A program made the position numbers and the translations under genes. 64,000 nucleotides of DNA from WTFY01 sp965220895 (lineage in GTDB: Bacteria; Pseudomonadota; Gammaproteobacteria; UBA4575): contig OZ244850.1 in assembly GCA_965220895.1 (NCBI GenBank), forward strand, positions 682,001 to 746,000. Direction: 5' to 3'. The notes under the pieces were generated by a model that was not told the DNA's origin, made no database searches, and saw only the letters and a list, made by a program, of their open reading frames with translations. This document shows positions 51,655 to 60,172 of this stretch, piece after piece (the stretch's first letter is position 1; each line of letters opens with the position of its first letter).

Positions 51655-52143
51655 CTAATCACCGAACTCGATATCTTCTCGTACTGCATCGATGCCGGCC
51701 TGGGCACAGGCTTCATCGTCCTCCGAAGTGGCTCCCGAAACTCCGACACCCCCATACAGGTAGCCGCCCAGATTGATGGGCAGGCCCCCTTGAACCGTGA
51801 TCAGCCGATCTGCGAAGTTCAGGGTTCTTCGATCCGTCAGTTGTGCGGTGGGCACGCGGGTGCTGGCTGAGGTATAGGCCTTTTTCTGGCTGATATCGAT
51901 CGTGTGGGGTCCCGACAGCGGGTTTCGGAGAAACGCGACCAAATTCCCGTTACGCCCCACGACGGCAGCCCCGACCTGATAACCCATCTCGCCACAGGCT
52001 TGCACGGCTGCAGCAGCCACCCGCTGCGCCATGTGCAGGCTCAGTACCTTGGTCTCAAGGACCTGCTTTTCATCTGCCTGCAAACCAGCAGTCGACAGGA
52101 AAGCGAGGCAAATTACCAAAAAAGATGTAAACCGAACATCCAT
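51655..52143 (-). CDS. GlcG/HbpS family protein, secreted
   Basis: 162 aa from ATG 52143, with a signal peptide (FLVICLAFLSTAGLQA). The domain has AVVGRNGNLVAFLRNPLSGPHTIDISQKKAYTSAS and LPINLGGYLYGGVGVSGATSEDDEACAQAGIDAV, the GlcG/HbpS (DUF336) pattern. HbpS members bind haem; in sox clusters such proteins recur without a proven role. An upstream open frame reaches 52224, abutting soxB. Confidence 0.85.
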   Translation of the reverse strand: MDVRFTSFLVICLAFLSTAGLQADEKQVLETKVLSLHMAQRVAAAAVQACGEMGYQVGAAVVGRNGNLVAFLRNPLSGPHTIDISQKKAYTSASTRVPTAQLTDRRTLNFADRLITVQGGLPINLGGYLYGGVGVSGATSEDDEACAQAGIDAVREDIEFGD

Positions 52144-52223
52144 CCTGTGTTCCTTACGGGTTTCATTCGTACTGCTTTCATTATAGGGCATTGGAATACC
52201 TGTATTGACCGGCACAGGCTGCA

Positions 52224-53990
52224 CTAGACGCCGTAATCACTGATGCCTGGGTTGTCTCCCAGATTTTTCAGTTTGGGCGTGTTCAGCCTGGATACCCTGA
52301 TGCTCTTGTGTTCACGTATATATCGAGCGACAACATCCCACACGGGAGGACCGGGAGATTTTGACCCTACCGTCGCCCACCCGGCCACCTTATAGGTCTT
52401 GTTCGCCTCAACTTTCTCTCCGCTGTCCAGGGTCATCTCTGAAATCCTGCTTCCGATTGAGGCGGTCGGGTCACACACATAGTTCATGCCCGCCAGACGG
52501 ACCATATCCCCTCCCTGCTGATAGTACGGGTCCGGATTGAACAGGTTGTCGCACACATCTTCAAGTATGAGCTTGATGGCTTCACCACTCATGTCGGCAG
52601 CATAGGTCTCGGGATATGTCATGCAGGTTTGTGCCAACACATGCTCCATCGTAATGTCGTCACCTGGCAGCACGGACACCCCCCATCGGAAACCGGGTGA
52701 TAATGATATCTGGGTGTCCAGCTGTTCGACCAGGGCATCGCAAATCACCTGGTCAAACGATCCATTGAAGTTCCCCCGCCGGTACAGCAGGGAATCCGCG
52801 ACTCCCAGCTTTTCCTCCAATTCCCCGAGATAGGGCTGTCTGACTTTTTCGATATAAGCAAGCATCTCGGGATCGGCTTCCAGCAGGTTGGAAAATACCG
52901 GCAGCAGGTTGTAGCTGTAACCGGATACCCTGTTGTTTTTGATATCGAGATCCATGACACCGAGAAACTTGCCGTTCGACCCTGCGTTGGTCACTAAAGT
53001 CACACCGCTTGCATTTTTCACCTCGATGGCCCGAGGCACTCCGTCGTGCGTGTGGCCTCCAAGAATCGCGGTCAGCCCCGTCACACGGCGGGCCATCTTC
53101 AGGTCAACGTCCATCCCGTTATGTGAAATGAGTACGACGGCGGCCGGCTTTTCCTTCTCGCGTACGGTGTCAATGACCTGCTGCATCTCGTCATCGCGAA
53201 TGCCGAATGACCAGTAGGGAATAAACCGTTGAGGATTGGCGATGGGGGTATAAGGGAAGGCCTGTCCGATGACGGCAATACGCACGCCGCCGAGTTCCTT
53301 GATCGTATAGGGTTTGAATATGTGTCCGGTATTTTCATCATGGGCAGGCTGGTCCTCGAAAAAGCCGTCTTCGGTCAGCTTGACATTTTGTGCGACGAAC
53401 TCACCGTGGAAATTCCGGATGTTACCCATCACCTCCGCATCGTGATAAGTAAACTCCCAGTGACCTGTCATCACCTCAACGCCCAGAAGATTGCATGCGC
53501 CGACCATATCCCCGCCACGGGTCCAGTAGGCCGTACCTGACCCTTGCCATGTGTCGCCCCCATCCAGCAACAGGGTGTTCTTTTCGCCAAACTCCTGTCT
53601 GAGTTTCTTAACCAGTGTGGACAGATGTGCAAACCCCCCCACCTTTCCATATTTTCTGGCCGCATCAACGAAATCAAGAAAGGTGAATGCATGTGCAGCC
53701 ATGTCGCTCGCCGCACCCATGCCAAACCGGTCCAGCAAGCGGGTACCTACAAGATGAGGAGCTTTTCCGTAGGCTTCGCCTATGCCGATGTTGACGTTGG
53801 GTTCTCGGAAATAGACTGGCAGGAGCTGGGCGTGACAGTCCGTGATGTGGAGGAGCCTCACATTGCCCCTTTTGGGAACCTCGTAGACACCGGCATGCTT
53901 GCCGGCTTTCAGGCCCTGGGATACCGGCAATATCCCTGCCGCGGCGGCGGCGTTCAGTAATGACAGAAATTGACGGCGTGTGAAGTACAC
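52224..53990 (-). CDS. soxB: Sox thiosulfohydrolase SoxB
   Basis: 588 aa. A dimanganese enzyme that hydrolyses sulfate from SoxY-bound thiosulfate. A Tat signal (TRRQFLSLLNAAAAAG) precedes LLHITDCHAQLLPVYFREPN, LLDGGDTWQGSGTAYWTRG, GHWEFTYHD and ILGGHTHDGVPRA, all ligands or substrate loops. Fully conserved; periplasmic. Confidence 0.97.
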   Translation of the reverse strand: MYFTRRQFLSLLNAAAAAGILPVSQGLKAGKHAGVYEVPKRGNVRLLHITDCHAQLLPVYFREPNVNIGIGEAYGKAPHLVGTRLLDRFGMGAASDMAAHAFTFLDFVDAARKYGKVGGFAHLSTLVKKLRQEFGEKNTLLLDGGDTWQGSGTAYWTRGGDMVGACNLLGVEVMTGHWEFTYHDAEVMGNIRNFHGEFVAQNVKLTEDGFFEDQPAHDENTGHIFKPYTIKELGGVRIAVIGQAFPYTPIANPQRFIPYWSFGIRDDEMQQVIDTVREKEKPAAVVLISHNGMDVDLKMARRVTGLTAILGGHTHDGVPRAIEVKNASGVTLVTNAGSNGKFLGVMDLDIKNNRVSGYSYNLLPVFSNLLEADPEMLAYIEKVRQPYLGELEEKLGVADSLLYRRGNFNGSFDQVICDALVEQLDTQISLSPGFRWGVSVLPGDDITMEHVLAQTCMTYPETYAADMSGEAIKLILEDVCDNLFNPDPYYQQGGDMVRLAGMNYVCDPTASIGSRISEMTLDSGEKVEANKTYKVAGWATVGSKSPGPPVWDVVARYIREHKSIRVSRLNTPKLKNLGDNPGISDYGV

Positions 53991-54020
53991 TGCTTGGTGG
54001 CCGACCGGACCCGGGCTAGC

Positions 54021-54353
54021 TTACTGCAAGTAGGAGGGATGCCCCGCTTTTCCTTTTTGCGAAACGGCCTGCTCGTATCCAAGTTCGCTCTGCAATTTGG
54101 CTTTCTGTGCGAGCTCATTCGCTTTCCCAAAATCTCCGTCAGCCGCAGCTTGCTCCGCCTCTCTTATGAACTTCCCGACATCGCGCCATTCGCCGCCTAC
54201 GGAACTGGCCTTTTTTTGTGCAGCCTTGGCTTCGCTTAGCAAAGTAACAAACTCAGCATTGTCTGCAGCGGATACGTCAGCGAACAAGCCAGCGGACAAC
54301 CACATGCCCCCAGTGACAATCGCAACTAAAACATATTTGAGCAGTACTCCCAT
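54021..54353 (-). CDS. soxK: SoxXA-binding protein SoxK
   Basis: 110 aa from ATG 54353. A signal peptide (LLKYVLVAIVTGGMWLSAGLFADVSA) is followed by a helical EAKAAQKKASSVGGEWRDVGKFIREAEQAAADGDFGKANELAQKAKLQSELGYEQA. This matches SoxK, which stabilises SoxXA. Position between soxA and soxB supports it. Confidence 0.88.
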   Translation of the reverse strand: MGVLLKYVLVAIVTGGMWLSAGLFADVSAADNAEFVTLLSEAKAAQKKASSVGGEWRDVGKFIREAEQAAADGDFGKANELAQKAKLQSELGYEQAVSQKGKAGHPSYLQ

Positions 54354-54406
54354 GGCCTGGTTCTCCCGAATAGATCTACTGGGTGGATACAAAGTTCACA
54401 AACTCG

Positions 54407-55243
54407 TCATTTCCGTGAAGAGGGGCCATTCAATACGAACCCGTTGCTCATATGGGTGTGGAAGTATTCCAGGTTGCGATATTCCTCACCCTGGGCAGCG
54501 AAGGGTTTTGCGCGGACCTGCTTGTTACAGCCAGCATAACGAAGATGCAGTGTTCCGGCAGCCCCCCACCGAGAACGATATACCGGCCAGCCCGTGGTCT
54601 GTCCCACGGCGGTACTCAAGACATCCGAACGCAAATTCATGCCGGCACTGCCGAAGTGACAGTGATCACAGGAAAAATTCAATTGCCCCCTGCGCGTGAA
54701 ATAGAACTCCTTGCCTTTTTCATAGGCTTCCAGTGCACGCGGATCATCTGCAGGTATGACTACATTGGTCACCTGCCCACGGCTCTCAAAGGCCATGTAG
54801 GACAGAATGTCATTGATGGGTCCCTTCTTGTACTTCAGGGGCTTTTCCCCATTGACTTCCCGGCATTGGTTGATCGCCAGCGCCAATGTAATCACCTTGC
54901 CCTGCTCCTTGCTCCATTGCGGGTACAGGTGGTTGGAAGCCGGTCCGTTCGGGAAGCAGTCGGCATAGGATTTTCCGTTCGCAAACTCTGTGTTCCACAT
55001 GGATTCGCCACGTTCGATGAACGGCTCATAAGGCGGAAAGTCTTCAATCGCCTCCCAGTTTTCACGCATCTGGGTACTGAGAGCATAGACACCGTTCGCA
55101 AATTCCTGAAAATCGATACTTGGGAAGCGTTTTTTGAAGTAGTCCTGATACAGCCTCACGTCGTCCTCAGGGCCTGCTGACAGCGGTTGCACGAAGAATG
55201 AACATACCAGTACCACGATGGTTGCGATCAATGCATTTTTCAT
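54407..55243 (-). CDS. soxA: Sox c-type cytochrome SoxA, monohaem type
   Basis: 278 aa. A signal peptide, a disulfide pair likely between DCFPN and NQCREVN, one haem motif CDHCH (CxxCH), and the distal RYAGCNKQVRAKPF whose cysteine ligates haem and can be modified to a persulfide. Only one CxxCH is seen, so it is a monohaem SoxA. With SoxX it attaches thiosulfate to SoxYZ. Confidence 0.95.
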   Translation of the reverse strand: MKNALIATIVVLVCSFFVQPLSAGPEDDVRLYQDYFKKRFPSIDFQEFANGVYALSTQMRENWEAIEDFPPYEPFIERGESMWNTEFANGKSYADCFPNGPASNHLYPQWSKEQGKVITLALAINQCREVNGEKPLKYKKGPINDILSYMAFESRGQVTNVVIPADDPRALEAYEKGKEFYFTRRGQLNFSCDHCHFGSAGMNLRSDVLSTAVGQTTGWPVYRSRWGAAGTLHLRYAGCNKQVRAKPFAAQGEEYRNLEYFHTHMSNGFVLNGPSSRK

Positions 55244-55262
55244 CTTACCTCCCCGGTAACCA

Positions 55263-55577
55263 TCACTTGATCACGGCTTCTTTCGAATCAGCGTTGCCCA
55301 GATTGTCGATCCAGCTGATCTTGACAGTGTCTCCTGAAGTTGCCCCTTTGAATTTGAATGCGAAGTACGGATTCTTTGCCACGCCAGCCCCGGTGTTTGC
55401 ATGGAAAACCACTTTACCGTGAGCCTCGGCTTTAACTTCCTGTATGAAGTGAGCCGGGACGAGCTTGTTGGTTTTGCTGTCTTTGCGCGTCCCGGTTTCC
55501 ATGGGGTGCGTGACGAGTACCTTCACCGTGACAGTATCACCCGTGCTCTTGGCACGAATCCTGATTGTTTCTCCCAT
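55263..55577 (-). CDS. soxZ: Sulfur carrier subunit SoxZ
   Basis: 104 aa. Typical all-beta SoxZ: VTVKVLVTHPMETGTRKD, PAHFIQEVKAEAHGKVVF and KNPYFAFKFKGATSGDTVKISW. Dimerises with SoxY. Between soxY and soxA in the operon. Confidence 0.96.
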   Translation of the reverse strand: MGETIRIRAKSTGDTVTVKVLVTHPMETGTRKDSKTNKLVPAHFIQEVKAEAHGKVVFHANTGAGVAKNPYFAFKFKGATSGDTVKISWIDNLGNADSKEAVIK

Positions 55578-55601
55578 ATCAATTCACCTTTGGTCTACGT
55601 G

Positions 55602-56051
55602 TTAACCGCCACATCCGCCGATGGTCACTTTGACTTCCTTCGCACCCTTGTACAGCTGGCCACCCGCCTTCACCAAAGCGACCACATGGGACGTTTTTGC
55701 CATCTTGATGCGCACCGACACGAACGGCTCACTGTCGGTGAGATCAAAACTGGCGACCAGTGGCTGAGGATTGTCCGGCACGATGATGGAGATGGATTCC
55801 GTATTGGCGATCTTGCTGGTAACCGAGATCGGCACCACGGCACCGTTCTCGGCAATTTCAGGTGCCTTGATCACGATCTCACCTGCTGCCGATTCGGTCG
55901 TACCCAGCAGCGCATTCAGTGCATCGTCCATGGATTTTGCCTTGAAGGCTTTTTCCGGCCAGGCGGCCAGTAAAAGTTTCGGCAAGCCAGCCAGGGTCGC
56001 CAAACCAGCGACAACGGTATTCTTGACCACTGCTCTTCGTGTAATGCTCAT
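55602..56051 (-). CDS. soxY: Sulfur carrier subunit SoxY
   Basis: 149 aa. A Tat signal (ITRRAVVKNTVVAGLATLAG) and a C-terminal IGGCGG swinging arm whose cysteine carries the sulfur intermediates. The start is ATG 56051, preceded by GAGGT; the frame is open to 56159 but that part overlaps soxX. Confidence 0.96.
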   Translation of the reverse strand: MSITRRAVVKNTVVAGLATLAGLPKLLLAAWPEKAFKAKSMDDALNALLGTTESAAGEIVIKAPEIAENGAVVPISVTSKIANTESISIIVPDNPQPLVASFDLTDSEPFVSVRIKMAKTSHVVALVKAGGQLYKGAKEVKVTIGGCGG

Positions 56052-56091
56052 AGTTCCGACCTCATGAAATCTCAAAATAGGGTGCGCGGGA

Positions 56092-56460
56092 TCACAGGGT
56101 GTACAGGTACTCGACGATGTTATCAATGTCTTGCTCACTGATGATCTTGTGCCTGCCAAACGGCGGCATCATCGTCTCCGGACGTGATGTGGTGATATCC
56201 CAGATAATGTCCCGAAGCTTCTGCCGGTCCGGAAAACGGGCTTTCATTGCGACCAGGGGCGGGCCCAGATTTCCGGTCGCCTCACCGCCTTCGACCAAGT
56301 GGCACGACAGACAGTTTCCCGCTTGGCGATCGAATGCAACTTTCTTGCCCTGCTCCACAGCATTTTCATTGGCTGACACGACCGGCTGCAGGATGAACAC
56401 GCATACCGCAAGCATGGCCGCCAAAAGCACATAGACTGAATGATTGAATGCCGCCCCCAT
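56092..56460 (-). CDS. soxX: Sox c-type cytochrome SoxX
   Basis: 122 aa. Signal/anchor helix, haem motif CLSCH, and MMPPFGRH supplying the Met ligand. The start is the ATG at 56460: the codons of an ATG twelve bases upstream (56472) form the GGAGGAG ribosome-binding site itself. First gene of the sox operon soxX-Y-Z-A-K-B. Confidence 0.94.
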   Translation of the reverse strand: MGAAFNHSVYVLLAAMLAVCVFILQPVVSANENAVEQGKKVAFDRQAGNCLSCHLVEGGEATGNLGPPLVAMKARFPDRQKLRDIIWDITTSRPETMMPPFGRHKIISEQDIDNIVEYLYTL

Positions 56461-56827
56461 CTGCTCCTCCACCTCTAATTCTAGTCCAACATGAATGCGT
56501 TTTCCCTTGCCCGATTACCCAACGCATCAGGATCCCCTGCTTTGTTCCAGTTCCCTGCCGACCTGCCTGATATATTTTTGCGTGAACCGGAATCACGATT
56601 GATTGTATATGCCTAATGAAATCGGAACCAGCCAGATGAATCTACAATAAATATGGCTCCCCTGCTTGCAATCGGTTCCGGATAACTTCTGATCCGCAGC
56701 CCATTCCGCAGTATACATCTGCTAAAATCCGTTCAGTTGTCGAACCCTATAGCCTGCAAAGTCGCTTCACGAAAAGCGTCTTTCCTGACTCACGCCAACA
56801 GGGAATCGTCGAGGGAGTTGATACAAA
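56461..56827. promoter_or_regulatory. Divergent control region soxX/fxsA
   Basis: About 370 bases. CGGAACC (56623-56629) and GGTTCCG (56674-56680) are inverted copies, both preceded by AAT, and a third related GAACCGG is at 56584-56590. These repeats between divergent sox and fxsA are candidate sites for a sox regulator. GGGAG precedes the fxsA ATG. Confidence 0.4.
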
Positions 56828-57277
56828 ATGCCACCAATCCATGTGCGCCCTTTTCCGCTCCTGTTTGCCGCATTCGTGATCATCCCGATCATCGAGATCT
56901 ACCTGCTGATCCAGGTCGGCGGTTTGATCGGTGCACTGCCGACCATCGGGCTGGTCGTGCTGACCGCCGTACTGGGCGTGGCCCTGCTGCGTGCCCAGGG
57001 GTGGCAGACCTACCTCAGGCTCCAGCGGTCCCTGTCCGAGGGCCGCTACCCTGCCACGGAGATCCTCGAGGGCGTGGCATTGCTTGTGGGTGGCGCCTTG
57101 CTGCTTACCCCGGGGTTCTTTACCGACTTCATCGGCTTTGTCTGCCTGCTGCCCTGGACCCGCCGGGCCCTGATTTCGTGGTCCATGGTCCGTTATGTCC
57201 GGATCTATCCGAATACCCTTCACGGAGGACCCGGGGGAAGCATCTACGAAGGGGAAACTACCCGCCGGGACGACTGA
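56828..57277 (+). CDS. fxsA: FxsA family membrane protein
   Basis: 149 aa. Helices PLLFAAFVIIPIIEIYLLIQVGG and GALPTIGLVVLTAVLGVALL precede LEGVALLVGGALLLTPGFFTDFIGFVCLLP, the FxsA signature. Overexpression in E. coli suppresses F exclusion of phage T7; the normal role is unclear. It commonly precedes groES. Confidence 0.93.
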   Translation: MPPIHVRPFPLLFAAFVIIPIIEIYLLIQVGGLIGALPTIGLVVLTAVLGVALLRAQGWQTYLRLQRSLSEGRYPATEILEGVALLVGGALLLTPGFFTDFIGFVCLLPWTRRALISWSMVRYVRIYPNTLHGGPGGSIYEGETTRRDD

Positions 57278-57308
57278 GTCTCAAAGCCGTTTACGGCAAA
57301 GAAACCGC

Positions 57309-57336
57309 TTGACATCACGCATTTCGTGCGTACTAT
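57309..57336 (+). promoter_or_regulatory. groES-groEL promoter
   Basis: TTGACA (57309-57314), a 16-base spacer and TACTAT (57331-57336) form a strong sigma-70-type promoter whose -10 end touches the CIRCE operator. No sigma-32 consensus was looked for in detail. Confidence 0.7.
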
Positions 57337-57362
57337 TAGCACTCTTTTGTGAGGAGTGCTAA
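57336..57362. promoter_or_regulatory. CIRCE operator (HrcA-binding site)
   Basis: TTAGCACTC (57336-57344), nine bases, GAGTGCTAA (57354-57362): an exact match to the CIRCE consensus. It predicts repression of groESL by HrcA, which is unusual in enteric gammaproteobacteria but known in other proteobacteria. Confidence 0.95.
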
Positions 57363-57439
57363 TGCTTGCAGCCTCCGTAGATAAAACAAACACGTTATCA
57401 ACATCCAATTCAGTCGATATTTTTAAGGAGGCAATCCTG

Positions 57440-57730
57440 ATGAAGTTACGTCCGTTGCATGACCGCGTGGTCGTCAAGCGTATGGAAGAAGAGCGTACCA
57501 GCCCCGGAGGAATCGTGATCCCGGATTCCGCTACCGAAAAACCGATCAAGGGCGAAGTGGTTGCCGTGGGGAATGGCAAGATTACGGAGAGTGGAGAAGT
57601 TCGTCCGCTGGACTTGAAAGCGGGTGACAAGATCCTGTTCGGGAAATATTCCGGTACCGAGGTCAAGGTCGAAGGAGAAGAATTGCTCGTGATGCGCGAA
57701 GACGATGTCATGGCAGTGATCGAAGGCTAG
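57440..57730 (+). CDS. groES: Co-chaperonin GroES
   Basis: 96 aa from ATG 57440, with AAGGAGG upstream. MKLRPLHDRVVVKRMEEE and the mobile loop TSPGGIVIPDSA, then YSGTEVKVEGEELLVMREDD. Caps GroEL. The frame is open upstream to 57356, through the leader. Confidence 0.97.
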   Translation: MKLRPLHDRVVVKRMEEERTSPGGIVIPDSATEKPIKGEVVAVGNGKITESGEVRPLDLKAGDKILFGKYSGTEVKVEGEELLVMREDDVMAVIEG

Positions 57731-57775
57731 TCTCTCACAATCAAAAAGTTTCAACGCATTTAGGAAGGAATAATC

Positions 57776-59422
57776 ATGAGTTCAAAAGAAGTACGTTTTG
57801 ACGAAGATGCCAGACAACGCATGGCGCAAGGCGTCAATGTCTTGGCCAATGCAGTGAAGGCAACGCTGGGTCCCAAGGGACGCAATGTTGTTTTGGACAA
57901 ATCGTTCGGTGCTCCCACGGTCACCAAAGACGGAGTCTCCGTTGCCAAGGAAATTGAACTTGAAGACAAGTTCGAGAACATGGGTGCACAAATGGTAAAG
58001 GAAGTTGCCTCGCAAACTTCCGACGTTGCCGGTGACGGCACGACGACTGCCACGCTGCTGGCCCAGGCCATCGTGCGTGAAGGCATGAAGGCGGTCGCCG
58101 CAGGCATGAACCCGATGGACCTCAAGCGCGGCCTGGACAAGGCGGTCAGTGCCGCGGTTTCCAGTCTGCAGGATCTTTCCAAGCCCTGTGAAGATTCCAA
58201 GGCCATCGCCCAGGTGGGCAGCATCTCTGCCAATGCAGACTCCTCCATCGGCGACATCATTGCCGATTCCATGGACAAGGTCGGCAAAGAGGGCGTCATC
58301 ACCGTCGAGGAAGGCAATGCCCTGGAAAACGAACTGGAAGTGGTTGAAGGCATGCAGTTCGACCGTGGTTACCTGTCACCCTACTTTGTCAACAACCAGG
58401 ACAGCATGAGTGCAGACCTAGAAGACGCCTACGTCCTGCTGCACGACAAGAAGATATCCAATATCCGCGATCTGCTTCCTTTGCTCGAAGGCGTTGCCAA
58501 AGCGGGCAAACCCCTGATGATTATTGCAGAAGACGTGGAAGGCGAAGCCCTCGCAACCCTGGTGGTCAACACCATTCGCGGCATCGTCAAAGTCTGTGCA
58601 GCCAAGGCACCCGGCTTTGGTGACCGGCGCAAGGCCATGCTGCAGGACATCGCCGTACTGACCGGCGGCACGGTGATCTCCGAGGAAGTTGGACTTTCGC
58701 TGGAAAAAACGAGCCTGGACGATCTCGGCAACGCCAAGCGCATCATGGTTTCCAAGGAAAACACCACCATCGTGGATGGCGCGGGACAGGCGAACGACAT
58801 CAAGGCGCGCATTGACCAGATCAAGGCCCAGATCGAGGAGGCGACCTCCGACTACGACAAGGAAAAACTGCAGGAGCGCATGGCAAAGCTTGCAGGCGGT
58901 GTTGCAGTCATCAAGGTCGGTGCCGCAACCGAAGTGGAAATGAAAGAAAAGAAAGCCCGCGTGGAAGATGCCCTGCATGCAACACGTGCGGCCGTTGAAG
59001 AAGGTGTCGTTCCGGGCGGCGGTGTGGCGTTGCTGCGCGCATACAAGGTCCTGGACGATCTGAAAGGCGACAACCACGACCAGGACATGGGTATTGCAAT
59101 TGCCCGCCGGGCGATGGAAGAGCCCTTGCGCCAGATCGTGACCAACTCCGGAGAAGAAGCCTCTGTGATCCTCGCCAAGGTCGATGAGGGAGACGGCAAC
59201 TTCGGATACAACGCTGCGACCGGTGAGTTCGGTGACATGATCAAGATGGGTATACTGGATCCCACCAAGGTGGCACGTACTGCACTGCAAAATGCAGCCT
59301 CCATTGCCGGTCTGATGATCACGACACAGGCCATGGTCGCTGAAAAACCGAGTGAAGAAGCGCATGATCATCCGGGGGCCACGGACATGGCCGGCATGGG
59401 TGGCATGGGTGGCATGATGTAA
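57776..59422 (+). CDS. groEL: Chaperonin GroEL
   Basis: 548 aa. KEVRFDEDARQRMAQGVNVLANAVK, the ATP loop GDGTTTATLLA, and the GGM-rich tail GMGGMGGMM. Folds cytosolic proteins with GroES. Followed by a strong terminator. Confidence 0.98.
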   Translation: MSSKEVRFDEDARQRMAQGVNVLANAVKATLGPKGRNVVLDKSFGAPTVTKDGVSVAKEIELEDKFENMGAQMVKEVASQTSDVAGDGTTTATLLAQAIVREGMKAVAAGMNPMDLKRGLDKAVSAAVSSLQDLSKPCEDSKAIAQVGSISANADSSIGDIIADSMDKVGKEGVITVEEGNALENELEVVEGMQFDRGYLSPYFVNNQDSMSADLEDAYVLLHDKKISNIRDLLPLLEGVAKAGKPLMIIAEDVEGEALATLVVNTIRGIVKVCAAKAPGFGDRRKAMLQDIAVLTGGTVISEEVGLSLEKTSLDDLGNAKRIMVSKENTTIVDGAGQANDIKARIDQIKAQIEEATSDYDKEKLQERMAKLAGGVAVIKVGAATEVEMKEKKARVEDALHATRAAVEEGVVPGGGVALLRAYKVLDDLKGDNHDQDMGIAIARRAMEEPLRQIVTNSGEEASVILAKVDEGDGNFGYNAATGEFGDMIKMGILDPTKVARTALQNAASIAGLMITTQAMVAEKPSEEAHDHPGATDMAGMGGMGGMM

Positions 59423-59446
59423 TCAGCCCAGCGCTTTTCCCTGTTT

Positions 59447-59474
59447 AAAGGCCCCGTACCCCGGGGCCTTTTTT
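59447..59474 (+). terminator. Rho-independent terminator of groESL
   Basis: AAAGGCCCCG, loop TACC, CCGGGGCCTT, then T-run. An 8-9 bp GC stem directly after groEL. Confidence 0.9.
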
Positions 59475-59504
59475 GTGGGTCATGTATCCCGCATACTGCG
59501 CCTC

Positions 59505-60053
59505 ATGCGTGTCGATCCCGCAAGCCACTTGATTGCCGGCGTGAATTTTGTAGCTTCGCCGAACGCCAATGAACGCCCGCAAGGCTGTCAGCCTTCCGTG
59601 ATCGTTCTCCACAACATCAGCCTGCCCCCCGGTGAGTTTGGAGGCCCTGGTATCGAGCAGCTGTTCACCAACCAGCTCAGTCCGGATGCCCACCCGGATT
59701 ACGCCTCAATTGCCGAGCAGAGGGTATCCGCCCATGTGCTGATACGACGCGACGGCAGCATCGTGCAGTTTGTACCGTTTCACCGCCGCGCCTGGCATGC
59801 AGGCGTCTCAAGTTACGATGGACGGGAGAACTGCAACGATTTCAGCATTGGAATCGAGTTGGAAGGCACGGATACCCTGCCCTATGAAAGCGCCCAGTAC
59901 CGGGTGCTGGCCACGCTGATCGATGCATTGAGAATTGCCTACCCGTCGTTGAGCAGGCAAAGAATCGTGGGTCATTCCGAGATTGCTCCGGACCGGAAAA
60001 CCGACCCGGGCCATGCATTTGACTGGGACCGCCTGCACCAGGAACTAGCCTGA
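59505..60053 (+). CDS. ampD: 1,6-anhydro-N-acetylmuramyl-L-alanine amidase AmpD
   Basis: 182 aa from ATG 59505. Zinc amidase of peptidoglycan recycling. VLHNISLPPGEFGGPGIEQLF, RAWHAGVSSYDGRENCNDFSIGIELEG and GHSEIAPDRKTDPGHAFDW hold the His/Asp metal ligands. An earlier GTG at 59475 is less likely, since it lies on the terminator T-run. Confidence 0.94.
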   Translation: MRVDPASHLIAGVNFVASPNANERPQGCQPSVIVLHNISLPPGEFGGPGIEQLFTNQLSPDAHPDYASIAEQRVSAHVLIRRDGSIVQFVPFHRRAWHAGVSSYDGRENCNDFSIGIELEGTDTLPYESAQYRVLATLIDALRIAYPSLSRQRIVGHSEIAPDRKTDPGHAFDWDRLHQELA

Positions 60054-60172
60054 TCCCGTTGCATCCATGCAGCACCCTCCATAGAGTGTGTAAAATGCCC
60101 GTGAGAAGATGAATCCAAGGGCTGAATGGATACTTCACAGGGCAAAAGGAAATTATCAGCCTCCCCGTATCA

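Noticed and set aside
58418..59371. A 317-codon frame antisense to groEL
   Set aside because: A shadow of the conserved groEL gene; no domain content.
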